Assembly: GCA_002353815.1 (NCBI GenBank)
Contig: DEKK01000010.1
Location: 1 to 57,938, forward strand
From: Bifidobacteriaceae bacterium UBA2724
Lineage (GTDB): Bacteria; Actinomycetota; Actinomycetes; Actinomycetales; Bifidobacteriaceae
Reading direction: 5' to 3'
Length of the DNA: 57,938 nt
The notes below the pieces were generated by a model, which was not told where the DNA came from, ran no database searches, and was given only the letters and a program-made list of their open reading frames with translations. Numbering within the stretch: position 1 is the first letter of the stretch; every line of letters starts with the position of its first letter. Shown one piece after another: positions 26,075 to 34,731 of the stretch. The position numbers and the translations under genes were made by a program.

Positions 26075-27478
26075 ATGGCGCTTTTTTCGAATGGAGACGA
26101 TTACATTTCCCCGGACTCATCCGCGAACGTCCGCGTCGACGAGGGCGACGGCTTCGGATGGTCCTCGCAGGGGCAGTCCTCACCGGCGTATTCCGCTTTC
26201 GAGGCCCGGGCCGACCAGGACGGCGGGCAGGGGCCGAGCCCGTCCGTGGACGCCGGCCCGGCGTCGCCGCACGCGCGGAACGGCCAGACGGCGGGTGGAA
26301 TCATGGCGCTCACCGTCTTTTCCCAGATCTGCGATTATCTTTTCGTGCTCGTGCTGGTTGCCTACGACGCGATGATCGTGCTGTTCCAGGTGACCGAGCA
26401 GGACGCAAGCGAGGAGCCCATCGTGCTCCTGTGGATCGTGATTCTTGTCATGGAGGTGCCGTTGGCGTTCGTCCTGCTCCATTGCGCGCGCACGATGCAC
26501 CGCATGCGCTCCTGGCTGCGCGCTGGCATGGGGATCGGTATCCCTGCGCGCGACATCCTGTCGCAGGATAGCGAGGACGCGGTGGGAACGGTGGTGGACG
26601 CCGTGCGGCCCATGGGGCAGTGGGGGCATGATGTCTTTCTCAAGGTCCGATACACCGATTACTCCGGCCGCACCCATGAATCGTGGGGGCCGAGCGCTGT
26701 CACCGGACAGGGAATCCCCGGCATCGGAGCCTCCGTCCGCGTGTACTGCCACAAGGCATCGGGGGACGGCGGCGTGTGCATTTTCTCCGTGGCGCCCGAC
26801 TCCGATGATGGTTCTCGGGGCAGCAACGGTTCGCGTACCTTCGGCTCCACACTTGCTGCCAGCCCGTGGGCGCTGAGCTACCGCGACATGTGCACGCTGG
26901 AATACCCCCAGCCGTTCGTCGTGCAGCCCGCGGTCTATTCGAAAAGCGTCATCGTCGGATCGCTGCCGTTCCTGTTCATCGGCGTTTTCTATGTCTTCCT
27001 CGCGATGGGCACCAGATTCGAATCCGACGGAGCGCCTCCCAGCTGGCTTTCGTCTTGGTGGTTCGTCTTGTCGCTCGTCGTCGTGGCGCTCGGTCTGCTG
27101 ACATCGATTCTCCTGACGATCCCCTTTTCGCGCAGGATCAACGAGTGGGAACGGCGGTGCGCCCAGGCGCGGAAGCATCCCTCCGCCGCGCTCCCCGGGA
27201 CGTACTCCGGAGTGGTGCATGACATCGTGCCTGTGCCTGTTTTCCAAACGGGCGCCTTCCTGGGGTACGGCTTCCTCGCGCGCGTCGCCGTGACCGTCGA
27301 CGGCAAGCTCTGGGAATACTGGGCGTGCTGCGATCCGGCAAGCGAGTATGGCGTCAGCGCGAGCGCCGGCGCATCCCTGCCCATCTCGTCGGGGACGACG
27401 GTGGCCGTGCGTTTCGTGGATGTGCCGGTGGGCGGCCTCCATCCGGTCGCCGTATTCGACCCGGGGCGCCGGGCCTGA
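26075..27478 (+). CDS. membrane protein with two copies of a TM–TM–beta module
   Basis: This 467-residue protein has no function I recognise. After a polar N-terminus of about 75 residues come two membrane helices, then a soluble segment resembling DUF3592-type domains (GTVVDAVRP…FLKVRYTDYSGRTHESWG…GASVRVYCHK). Two further helices (about residues 285–310 and 325–350) and a second soluble segment follow (GVVHDIVPV…FLARVAVTVDGKLWEYWA…GTTVAVRFVD). The two soluble parts align with each other, so the protein looks internally duplicated. AGGGGA precedes the ATG. It sits alone between tRNA-Leu and rsmE. Confidence 0.7.
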   Translation: MALFSNGDDYISPDSSANVRVDEGDGFGWSSQGQSSPAYSAFEARADQDGGQGPSPSVDAGPASPHARNGQTAGGIMALTVFSQICDYLFVLVLVAYDAMIVLFQVTEQDASEEPIVLLWIVILVMEVPLAFVLLHCARTMHRMRSWLRAGMGIGIPARDILSQDSEDAVGTVVDAVRPMGQWGHDVFLKVRYTDYSGRTHESWGPSAVTGQGIPGIGASVRVYCHKASGDGGVCIFSVAPDSDDGSRGSNGSRTFGSTLAASPWALSYRDMCTLEYPQPFVVQPAVYSKSVIVGSLPFLFIGVFYVFLAMGTRFESDGAPPSWLSSWWFVLSLVVVALGLLTSILLTIPFSRRINEWERRCAQARKHPSAALPGTYSGVVHDIVPVPVFQTGAFLGYGFLARVAVTVDGKLWEYWACCDPASEYGVSASAGASLPISSGTTVAVRFVDVPVGGLHPVAVFDPGRRA

Positions 27479-27574
27479 CCGGGCTTCCGTGATGGCGCAG
27501 CGCGGAGAGGAATGACGCTGCGAAGCAACGCTGGAATGGAGGAGCGGCGGCCGGCGGCGGACCTGCGCCCGGTG

Positions 27575-27580
27575 CTACCC
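27575..27580 (+). promoter_or_regulatory. -10 box TACCCT of rsmE, leaderless start
   Basis: TACCCT ends 7 bases before the rsmE ATG at 27588. No ribosome site is present, matching the other leaderless starts in this window. Confidence 0.5.
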
Positions 27581-27587
27581 TGAAGGC

Positions 27588-28397
27588 ATGACGCTTCCTG
27601 TTTTCGTGCTCCACGATTCCCCCGCCATGCCGGTTGACGCCGCGTTCCCGGTCGGCTCGCACCCGCAGCTTCCCGAATCCGTGCAGCGCCACGCCTTCAA
27701 ATCCATGCGGCTGGCCGAAGGGGACGAATTCCAACTCACCGACGGCAGGGGAGCGCGCATCACGATGCGCGTGGACGATGCCGACGCGATGCTCGCCCAC
27801 GTCACCGCCGTCGCCGCCGACTCCGCGCCCGCTGTGCGCCTTGGACTTATCCAGGCTCTCGCGAAAGGCGGGCGCGACGAACAGGCCATCGAAACATCCA
27901 CCGAAATCGGTGTCGACGCGGTGATGCCATGGCAGGCGAACCGGTCCATCGTGCAATGGAAGGGATCGAAGGCCGACAAGGCGCTCGCGAAATGGCGCGG
28001 CGTGCTCGTCGCCGCCACAGAGCAATCGCGCCGAGCGTGGGTCCCCGACCTCGAGCCGCTGCACACCACGCGGCAGCTGGCTGAGTGGATCGCCGACGCC
28101 ACGCGGCGCGGCGACATGGTGGTCGTGCTTCATCAGGACGCCACCGACACCTGGGCCGGCGTTGAGCGCGCGGCCGCCTCTCTTGCCACGCAGGCGTCCG
28201 GGGCCGCCCAGGCCGGCGACGCGCCCACGATATGGGTCGTCGTGGGGCCCGAAGGCGGCGTCGGCGAGGAAGAGGTGGCGCAGTTCACCGCGGCCGGCGC
28301 CTGCAGCTGCGTCATCGGCCGCACCATCCTGCGCGCCTCCACCGCAGGCCCTGTTGCGCTCGCGCTTCTCAGCCGCGCCATCGGACGCTACGAGTGA
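27588..28397 (+). CDS. rsmE: 16S rRNA (uracil-1498-N3)-methyltransferase
   Basis: This 269-residue SPOUT methyltransferase modifies U1498 in the decoding region of 16S rRNA. An N-terminal PUA-like domain (QRHAFKSMRLAEGDEFQLTDGRG) is followed by the knot domain, with LAKGGRDEQAIETSTEIGVD, the VVGPEGGVGEEE SAM loop and the C-terminal IGRTILRASTAGPVAL block. All RsmE landmarks are kept. The start abuts a -10 box, so the mRNA is probably leaderless. A HIT gene follows with its own promoter. Confidence 0.94.
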   Translation: MTLPVFVLHDSPAMPVDAAFPVGSHPQLPESVQRHAFKSMRLAEGDEFQLTDGRGARITMRVDDADAMLAHVTAVAADSAPAVRLGLIQALAKGGRDEQAIETSTEIGVDAVMPWQANRSIVQWKGSKADKALAKWRGVLVAATEQSRRAWVPDLEPLHTTRQLAEWIADATRRGDMVVVLHQDATDTWAGVERAAASLATQASGAAQAGDAPTIWVVVGPEGGVGEEEVAQFTAAGACSCVIGRTILRASTAGPVALALLSRAIGRYE

Positions 28398-28464
28398 TGC
28401 CTGCGCTGCCGGCACCCGGGACTTCGCCGTGAGCGAACCCGGGGCACCCGTGGACGCCTCGGCA

Positions 28465-28470
28465 TAAGAT
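28465..28470 (+). promoter_or_regulatory. -10 box TAAGAT upstream of the HIT gene
   Basis: TAAGAT (28465–28470) would give a leader of about 115 bases before ATG 28592. No -35 consensus is visible. Confidence 0.4.
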
Positions 28471-28591
28471 GGAGGTGGAAACGTCCGTCCGGAGCTGGAG
28501 CCACGGCGCGGCATCGGCCGCAGATTGGCGCCAGCGCCCGTCGCGGCGGCGCACAACGCCGCATGACAACCGAAACGACAAAGGAGAATCC

Positions 28592-28951
28592 ATGGCCGAA
28601 GAAACCGACTGCCTGTTCTGCAAGATCGCCGAGGGCCAGGTGCCCAGCACCAAGGTGTACGAAGACGACACCGTGTATGCGTTCAAGGACATCAACCCGA
28701 TGAGCGAGGTCCACGTGCTCGTGATCCCCAAGAAGCACTATCCGAACGCCGCCGCCGTGGCTGCCGCCGACCCGCAGCTTCTCGCGCACATCGTGGAGAC
28801 CGCGCAGAAGATCGCCGACGACCAGTGCGACGGCGCCTACCACCTGTTGTTCAACACGGGCGCCGCAGCAGGGCAGACGGTGTTCCACTGCCATGCGCAC
28901 GTGCTCGGAGGCAGGCCCGACCCCGCCAAGCTCGCAGGCGCCCTCGCCTGA
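28592..28951 (+). CDS. HIT family nucleotide hydrolase
   Basis: This 119-residue protein is a histidine-triad nucleotide-binding protein of the HINT type, which hydrolyses AMP-conjugates such as phosphoramidates. DCLFCKIAEGQVPS begins the fold, and the triad appears as FHCHAHVLGGRPDP near residue 100. AAAGGAG precedes ATG 28592; the frame is open further upstream without a ribosome site. The phoH gene starts 65 bases after it, so the two may share a transcript. Confidence 0.92.
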   Translation: MAEETDCLFCKIAEGQVPSTKVYEDDTVYAFKDINPMSEVHVLVIPKKHYPNAAAVAAADPQLLAHIVETAQKIADDQCDGAYHLLFNTGAAAGQTVFHCHAHVLGGRPDPAKLAGALA

Positions 28952-29016
28952 GCCCGTTCCATATCTGCATATCCGGCAGCGCATCCGTAACCGCTCACAC
29001 CGCCGAAAGGAAACCT

Positions 29017-30156
29017 TTGGCAACAACGACGCGAACAATCACCATCCCAGCAGAACTCGATCCCGTGGCAGTCTGCGGCCCCGCCGACCAGGTGATCCGG
29101 CAGGTCGAGGAGGCCTTCCCCGATCTCACGATCATCGTGCGCGGCAACCGCATCGCCATCGTCTCGCATTCCCGGCAGACCGAGCCGCTGGCGATCAAGG
29201 CCGAGAACACGATCAAAGAGATCATCGATGCCGCGTACACCGCCCCGTTGGACTCCGTCGAGGTCGCGCGCATGCTCGAACGGCCGTACGTCAAGGATTC
29301 TTCGATCGAGGCGGATGACTACCGGACGCGTTTCGACGACCATGCGTCGACGTCGGGACGCAGCCACGCGCCGCGTGTCATCACGATGGCGCGCGGGGTC
29401 CCGGTGCGCGCCAAGACGGCCGGACAGGTCGCGTACGTCAACGCCATCGAATCGCACACCATCACGTTCGCGATCGGTCCGGCGGGCACCGGCAAGACAT
29501 ACCTCGCCGTGGCGAAGGCGGTGCGCGCGTTCGAAGACGGCATGGTGCGCCGCATCGTGCTCACACGCCCCGCCGTCGAGGCCGGCGAGAACCTGGGGTT
29601 CCTGCCCGGCACCCTCAACGACAAGGTCGACCCCTACCTGCGTCCGCTGTACGACGCGTTGTCCGATATGATCGGCGGCGAACGTTTGCATAAATACCTC
29701 ACGGACGGCACGATCGAGGTCGCGCCGCTGGCCTACATGCGCGGCCGCACCCTCAACGACGCCTATGTGATCCTCGACGAGGCGCAGAACACCACGCCCC
29801 AGCAGATGAAGATGTTCCTGACGCGCCTCGGGTTCAACACGCGCATGATCATCACCGGCGACATCACGCAGACCGACTTCGACGTCTCCCAGTCTGGGCT
29901 CGCCACCATCGAGGACGTGCTGGGCGACATCGACGATATCGCGTTCGTCCACCTCGACTCGCATGACGTGGTGCGACATTCGCTTGTCGGAATCATCGTG
30001 CGCGCCTACGATGAATACGCCGAACGCCATCCGTCCGCCCGCACCGTGCGGCATCCGCGCAAACAGCGCCGCGGCGCGCCGCAGCGCGGAACGGACGCGA
30101 CTCACGAGGACGACGCCGAGGGCCCGGCTGACAAGGATGCTGACAATGAGCGTTGA
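29017..30156 (+). CDS. phoH: PhoH family ATPase (PhoH-like/YbeZ)
   Basis: This 379-residue protein is a PhoH/YbeZ-type ATPase, thought to act with YbeY in RNA metabolism. A KH-like N-terminal segment precedes the P-loop GPAGTGKT (154–161), with Walker B VILDEAQN and the ITGDITQTD sensor motif. The start is TTG 29017, 5 bases after AAAGGA; no ATG fits the conserved N-terminus. The C-terminal 40 residues are basic and then acidic low complexity. The ybeY start lies inside its 3' end, an 11-base overlap. Confidence 0.93.
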   Translation: MATTTRTITIPAELDPVAVCGPADQVIRQVEEAFPDLTIIVRGNRIAIVSHSRQTEPLAIKAENTIKEIIDAAYTAPLDSVEVARMLERPYVKDSSIEADDYRTRFDDHASTSGRSHAPRVITMARGVPVRAKTAGQVAYVNAIESHTITFAIGPAGTGKTYLAVAKAVRAFEDGMVRRIVLTRPAVEAGENLGFLPGTLNDKVDPYLRPLYDALSDMIGGERLHKYLTDGTIEVAPLAYMRGRTLNDAYVILDEAQNTTPQQMKMFLTRLGFNTRMIITGDITQTDFDVSQSGLATIEDVLGDIDDIAFVHLDSHDVVRHSLVGIIVRAYDEYAERHPSARTVRHPRKQRRGAPQRGTDATHEDDAEGPADKDADNER

Positions 30157-30679
30157 TGTTCTGAACGAAACCGAATGGATCATCGATCCCAAGATGTTCT
30201 CCGACCTGGCCGTCTGGACCATGGAACGCATGCAGGTGAGCACGCAGTCCGATCTCACCATCATCTTCAACGAGCCGGAGCCGATGGCCGACCTCCACAT
30301 GAAGTGGATGAATCTCAAGGGCCCGACCGATGTCATGAGCTTCCCCATGGACGAGCTGCGCCCCGGGGCGGACGGGCAGACACCCGAAGGCGTGCTCGGC
30401 GACATCGTGCTGTGCCCCTACGTGGCGAAACAGCAGGCAGACGCCGCCGGACACACGCTGCTCAATGAAATGTGCATGCTCACGATCCACGGCATCCTGC
30501 ACCTGCTGGGCTACGATCACACGACCCACGCCGAGGAAGCCGCCATGTTCGCCGTGCAGCGCGAGCTGTTCCTTCTGTTCTTCTCGCTCCGGCCCGGGAC
30601 GGTGAGCGAGATCCGCCTGCCTGATGGCTCGCCCGACCTGCTGGCCGAATACGAGAAGAACCACAGGGGAGAGGCCTGA
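30146..30679 (+). CDS. ybeY: endoribonuclease YbeY
   Basis: This 177-residue metal-dependent ribonuclease acts in 16S rRNA 3' maturation and ribosome quality control. The zinc motif HGILHLLGYDH supplies H115, H119 and H125. The ATG at 30146 overlaps phoH by 11 bases, which implies coupling. The CNNM gene starts one base after its stop. The C-terminal extension (VSEIRLPDGSPDLLAEYEKN) is longer than in E. coli YbeY. Confidence 0.94.
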   Translation: MSVDVLNETEWIIDPKMFSDLAVWTMERMQVSTQSDLTIIFNEPEPMADLHMKWMNLKGPTDVMSFPMDELRPGADGQTPEGVLGDIVLCPYVAKQQADAAGHTLLNEMCMLTIHGILHLLGYDHTTHAEEAAMFAVQRELFLLFFSLRPGTVSEIRLPDGSPDLLAEYEKNHRGEA

Positions 30680-30680
30680 G

Positions 30681-32069
30681 ATGACCGGTTTTTCCGGCGC
30701 CGAGATCGCCATCGTCGTCTGCCTCGTGCTGGTCGCGCTGTTCCTCGCCTGGTGCTCGCTCGTCATGGCCTCCATCGAGGCCGCCGTGTCGCGCGTCACC
30801 CGGGCGAGCCTCAACAACCTCATCCTCGAGGAACAGACGAGCGACGAAACCGATTTCACGCGTGACAAGCACATCGACAAGATTCACCGCATGCAGCGGC
30901 TCATCGATGACAGATTCGCCACCAGCGGCTCGTGTGCGTTCTTCCGCGTGCTGTTCAACATCAGCGACGGCGCGGTCGTGGCGGTCATCGCCTCGTACTG
31001 TGGCTCGCCGCTGTGGGGGCAGGTGCTGGCCGGCGTCGTGTTCGCGGTCATCGTCGCGTTCATCACCGCACGCGTGCGCCCGCGGATGCTGGGCGCCGCA
31101 CAGCCGTTGAAAAGCCTCATGAAATACGAGCGCCTTGCGTGGATCGTGTCGCGCCTGGCGCCGTTTGCGAGCGCCGGCGAGAAGCATCTGTCGCACCAGG
31201 AGCTGTCGGATGACGAGGAGCTCGAGAAGCTTCAGCTCGAACAGGGGCGCGCCACCATCGACCGCCTTGCCGAAAACAGCGACATGGATCCCGAGATCTC
31301 CGAGATGCTGCGCAACGTCCTCAGCCTGTCCGACACACTGACCCGCGAGATCATGGTGCCGCGCACCGACATGATCTGCATCGAGCGCAACGAGACGCTG
31401 AGTTCCGCGCTCAAGATGTTCTCGCGCTCCGGTTTCTCACGCATGCCGGTCATCGGCGAATCCGTGGACGACCTCATCGGCATGGCCTACATGAAAGACG
31501 CCGTGCGCGCCGTCACCTACAATCCCAAGGCCGCCACGCGCGCCGTGGAAACCATCGCGCGCAAACCCATGCTCGTGCCCGAGACCAAGCCGGTCGACGA
31601 CCTGTTCCACCAGATGCAGCGCACGCGCCAGCACATCGCGGTCGTCGTGGACGAATACGGCGGCATCGCCGGACTGGTGACGATCGAGGACACCATCGAG
31701 CAGATCGTGGGCGAGCTGGAGGATGAACACGACCGCACCCAGCATTCCGAACCTGAGAAGGTGGGCGAGCACACGTGGAAGGTGCCCGCGCGCACGCCGC
31801 TGTCCGACATCGAGGAGTTGTTCGAGATCGACCTCGACGAGGATGACGTCGACACCGCCTACGGGCTCCTGACCAAGGCACTCGGTAAGGTTCCGATTGT
31901 CGGCTCGAGCGCCGTGACGCGTGGCCTGCGCCTGACCGCGGTGGATTCCGCAGGACGGCGCAAGAAGGTGTCCACGATCCTCGTGGAGCCTGCAGGAGAG
32001 GAATTCGAGACCGACGCAGACAACGATCCGGAAAACAGGACTTCGAACGAAGGGACAGACAGTGAGTGA
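30681..32069 (+). CDS. CNNM/CorC-type hemolysin family protein
   Basis: This 462-residue membrane protein has an N-terminal DUF21 transmembrane region (about residues 1–150) and a CBS-domain pair containing REIMVPRTDMICIE and VVVDEYGGIAGLVTIED. A C-terminal CorC_HlyC domain comes last. Such proteins are linked to magnesium/cobalt efflux; 'hemolysin' is a historical label. It is in the conserved phoH–ybeY–CNNM–era order, starting one base after ybeY and overlapping era by 8 bases. The acidic tail (EEFETDADNDPENR) is likely disordered. Confidence 0.9.
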   Translation: MTGFSGAEIAIVVCLVLVALFLAWCSLVMASIEAAVSRVTRASLNNLILEEQTSDETDFTRDKHIDKIHRMQRLIDDRFATSGSCAFFRVLFNISDGAVVAVIASYCGSPLWGQVLAGVVFAVIVAFITARVRPRMLGAAQPLKSLMKYERLAWIVSRLAPFASAGEKHLSHQELSDDEELEKLQLEQGRATIDRLAENSDMDPEISEMLRNVLSLSDTLTREIMVPRTDMICIERNETLSSALKMFSRSGFSRMPVIGESVDDLIGMAYMKDAVRAVTYNPKAATRAVETIARKPMLVPETKPVDDLFHQMQRTRQHIAVVVDEYGGIAGLVTIEDTIEQIVGELEDEHDRTQHSEPEKVGEHTWKVPARTPLSDIEELFEIDLDEDDVDTAYGLLTKALGKVPIVGSSAVTRGLRLTAVDSAGRRKKVSTILVEPAGEEFETDADNDPENRTSNEGTDSE

Positions 32070-33177
32070 CAACGTGACAGAGCGCGGTGACGAGGCAAAG
32101 GGCGCACACCGTTCCGGATTCGTGGCCGTCGTCGGACGTCCGAACGTGGGCAAGTCCACGCTCATCAACGCGATCGTCGGCACCGAGGTGGCCATCACCT
32201 CGGATAGGCCGGAGACGACCCGCAAGGTGATACGCGGCATCCTCACCCGCGATGACGCGCAGATGGTGCTCGTCGACACGCCGGGCATCCACCGTCCGCG
32301 CACTTTGCTCGGCCAGCGCCTCAACGACATGGTCGACGCGTCGCTGGCGGATGCCGACGCCATCGCGTTCCTTCTTCCCGCCGACCAGCAGATCGGTCCC
32401 GGCGACCGCCGCATCCTGTCACGCCTGCGTCAGGAATTCGCCCGCAAGGATGATTCCGGCACCTGGCAGTGGCGCGTGCCCGTCGTCGGAATCGTCACCA
32501 AGATCGACACGCTGACGCGCAGCGAACTCATGGCCAAGCTCATGGAGATAGACCGCTTTGCGAACTTCACCGACATCGTGCCCGTGTCCGCACTGGACCG
32601 CGATAACGTCGGCGAGGTCGTGTCCGTGCTTGTCAAGACCCTTCCCGAAGGCCCGCAGCTGTATCCGACCGAGCAGATCAGCGAGGAATCCAAGGAAAGC
32701 CAGATCGCCGAGCTCGTGCGCGGCGTCATGCTGGAGGAGTTGGACGAAGAGCTTCCCCATTCGCTCGCCGTGCTGGTCGATTCCATCGACTATCCCGAAG
32801 ATGAGGATCGGGACGACGAGGATCAGGACGACGGCGAGGACGGGACCGACGGTGACGGCGCGTCCGATGCCGGGCCGGCCGATGCGACGTCGGACGCCGG
32901 TTCCGAGAAATCCTCAGAAGGCGAGGGCGACGCGCAGGCGGCGCCCCAGCCGGTGCGCAAGGCGCGCGTCAGCATCTCGATCTACGTGGAGCGCCCGTCC
33001 CAGAAGCCGATTGTCATCGGCCACAAGGCGGCTAACATCGTGCGCGTCAAGAAGAAGCTGCGCACGCCTGTCAACCGCATCGTGGGCATGAAATCCGCGA
33101 TCGACATCCATGTCAAGGTCGCCAAGAACTGGCAGTCCGATCCCAAGAAGCTCGACAGGCTCGGCTTCCTCATGTGA
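32062..33177 (+). CDS. era: GTPase Era with interrupted KH domain
   Basis: This 371-residue GTPase chaperones 16S rRNA 3' end maturation. The G domain has GRPNVGKST (P-loop), the PETTRKVIRG switch and DTPGIH, with TKID for guanine. The KH domain is unusual: an acidic low-complexity insert of about 55 residues (about 245–299) splits it, and the RNA-binding GxxG loop, usually GKGG, reads GHKA (320–323). The end, HVKVAKNWQSDPKKLDRLGF, is standard. The start is GTG 32062 after AAGGG. It overlaps the CNNM gene and ends the operon. Confidence 0.93.
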   Translation: MSDNVTERGDEAKGAHRSGFVAVVGRPNVGKSTLINAIVGTEVAITSDRPETTRKVIRGILTRDDAQMVLVDTPGIHRPRTLLGQRLNDMVDASLADADAIAFLLPADQQIGPGDRRILSRLRQEFARKDDSGTWQWRVPVVGIVTKIDTLTRSELMAKLMEIDRFANFTDIVPVSALDRDNVGEVVSVLVKTLPEGPQLYPTEQISEESKESQIAELVRGVMLEELDEELPHSLAVLVDSIDYPEDEDRDDEDQDDGEDGTDGDGASDAGPADATSDAGSEKSSEGEGDAQAAPQPVRKARVSISIYVERPSQKPIVIGHKAANIVRVKKKLRTPVNRIVGMKSAIDIHVKVAKNWQSDPKKLDRLGFLM

Positions 33178-33269
33178 CGGTCCTGCATGGCGCCGCAATG
33201 CATGGCAGGGCGCATGACGTCCTGCAGGGCGGACCGCATGGCACCACGCACAAGCGCCTGCAACGCGAC

Positions 33270-33306
33270 GATGCCCGGCTGCGACAGCAGCCGGGCATCT
33301 CTTTTC
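33270..33306 (+). terminator. strong terminator between convergent era and oxidoreductase
   Basis: GATGCCCGGCTGC (33270–33282) pairs perfectly with GCAGCCGGGCATC (33287–33299), loop GACA, followed by TCTTTTC. Confidence 0.92.
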
Positions 33307-33362
33307 GGGTTGCGTCTCGCACCGCGCCCCGTCATGGGGAATGGCCGTGGTGCGGGGCACTG

Positions 33363-34391
33363 TCACTCGCCGGGGTATTTCATGGACCAGTCGGCGCGCA
33401 GTGCGTCGAGCTCAGCCATCATGTGCAGCGTCTGCGAATGGGGCATCTCCTGGCATTCGATGCGGCCGTCGAGGATGCTGCGGGCGGCGGACGCCACCTC
33501 GTACTCGTATCCGGTCAGCTGCTCGGGCGGCACCAGGTGGTCCACGAGCTTGTGGTCGTTGTCATACACGTCGATGGCCTCGGGGTTGTTGATGTTGTGC
33601 ACCACCATGTACCCCTCGGTGCCCTGGATGATGCCCAGGCGGGGCGACGAGCACAGCATCGACGCGGAGCTGCTGGTCAGCACGCCGTTGTCAAGCACTG
33701 CGGCGGCCTGGAAGCTGACATCCACGCCGGCGGGAGACATGACGACGTTCGACAGCATGCGGGTCACCGACGCATTGGGGTAGATCATGCCTCCGAAATT
33801 CAGCGCATAGATGCCGCAGTCGAGCAGAATCCCGCCGCCGAGGTTCGGGTCGGTGAGGCGCGCTTTGTGCGAAACGGGGTATGACAGGTCGGCGTGCATC
33901 TGCACGATGGTGCCGAGACGCCCCGAGCCGATGACGTCGTTGATCATCGCTCGGCTGGGCATGTAGCGGGTCCACATTGCCTCGGCGCACAGAAGCCAGT
34001 CGTACCGCGCGGTTTCGATGATTATCTCGGACTGCCTGGCGTTGAGGGCGAAGGCTTTCTCGACGAGCACGTTCTTCCCGTGTTCCATGGCGGCGACTGC
34101 CTGGTCCTTGTGCAGGGCGTGGGGAGTGGCGATGTAGACGAGGTCCACCTCGGGATCGTCAAGCAGTTCCTCGTACGAGCCGTACGCGTGTGCGAAACCA
34201 TAGGCGTCGGCGAACTTCTGCGCGCGTCCGGCATCGTTGCGCGTGGCGCAGGCGTAGGGTTCCACGAGGTCACGGTATCTGTCGTCGCGCGCCATGGCGG
34301 CCAGGGTTTCGCCCATGTGGGATGCGATGCGCCCCAGTCCAAGAATCGCGAATCGGACGGGTCCCTTGTGCGCTCCATTGCGATTGCTCAT
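33363..34391 (-). CDS. Gfo/Idh/MocA family oxidoreductase
   Basis: This 342-residue NAD(P)-dependent oxidoreductase has an N-terminal Rossmann fold (FAILGLGRIASHMGETLAAM) and the VYIATPHALH and NVLVEKAFALN blocks. The catalytic-region lysine of the EKP-type motif is kept but followed by Ala instead of Pro. GGGILLDCGIYAL, in the C-terminal domain, is the family's HD/C-G-Y stretch. Substrates of this family are usually sugars, inositols or dihydrodiols; none can be assigned. AAAGGAGGAG precedes the ATG. A TAAAAT -10 lies about 57 bases upstream on this strand. Confidence 0.85.
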   Translation of the reverse strand: MSNRNGAHKGPVRFAILGLGRIASHMGETLAAMARDDRYRDLVEPYACATRNDAGRAQKFADAYGFAHAYGSYEELLDDPEVDLVYIATPHALHKDQAVAAMEHGKNVLVEKAFALNARQSEIIIETARYDWLLCAEAMWTRYMPSRAMINDVIGSGRLGTIVQMHADLSYPVSHKARLTDPNLGGGILLDCGIYALNFGGMIYPNASVTRMLSNVVMSPAGVDVSFQAAAVLDNGVLTSSSASMLCSSPRLGIIQGTEGYMVVHNINNPEAIDVYDNDHKLVDHLVPPEQLTGYEYEVASAARSILDGRIECQEMPHSQTLHMMAELDALRADWSMKYPGE

Positions 34392-34731
34392 GTTCTCCTC
34401 CTTTGACGAAGGCCGCTTCCATCCTTGAAAAAGACGGCGCTACCCAGATTTTACATGAGAACGCGTCCGCGCACGCGGGACCGGCGCAGCGCAGCCGCGC
34501 GGGGCATGGGGTGCCGGCGTCGTCGATCGGATTCCGGCGCCTGCGGGGCCGGGGGCACGGGGCGCACGGGGCAGCGAGCATGCGCACTCGGCGTGGCGCG
34601 GTGCGTCTCCTGCCAATCCTGCGGCGAACCGCATGGCATGCAACGCACAGGCCCCGCCGCACGACGTCTGTCGACGCCATGGGGCGGGGCCTGTGTCCGT
34701 CAGAGCCTTCCGCGCCGTCGCGGAAGGTGGG
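34392..34731. other. intergenic region between two minus-strand genes
   Basis: Reading the minus strand, it contains a hairpin below the acyl-CoA ligase gene and the oxidoreductase promoter (TAAAAT at 34448–34453). I see no gene. Confidence 0.5.
34646..34695 (-). terminator. hairpin downstream of acyl-CoA ligase gene
   Basis: CACAGGCCCCGCC (34646–34658) pairs perfectly with GGCGGGGCCTGTG (34683–34695) across a 24-base loop. On the minus strand it is followed by CGTTGCATG, not a T-run, so termination strength is uncertain. Confidence 0.5.
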
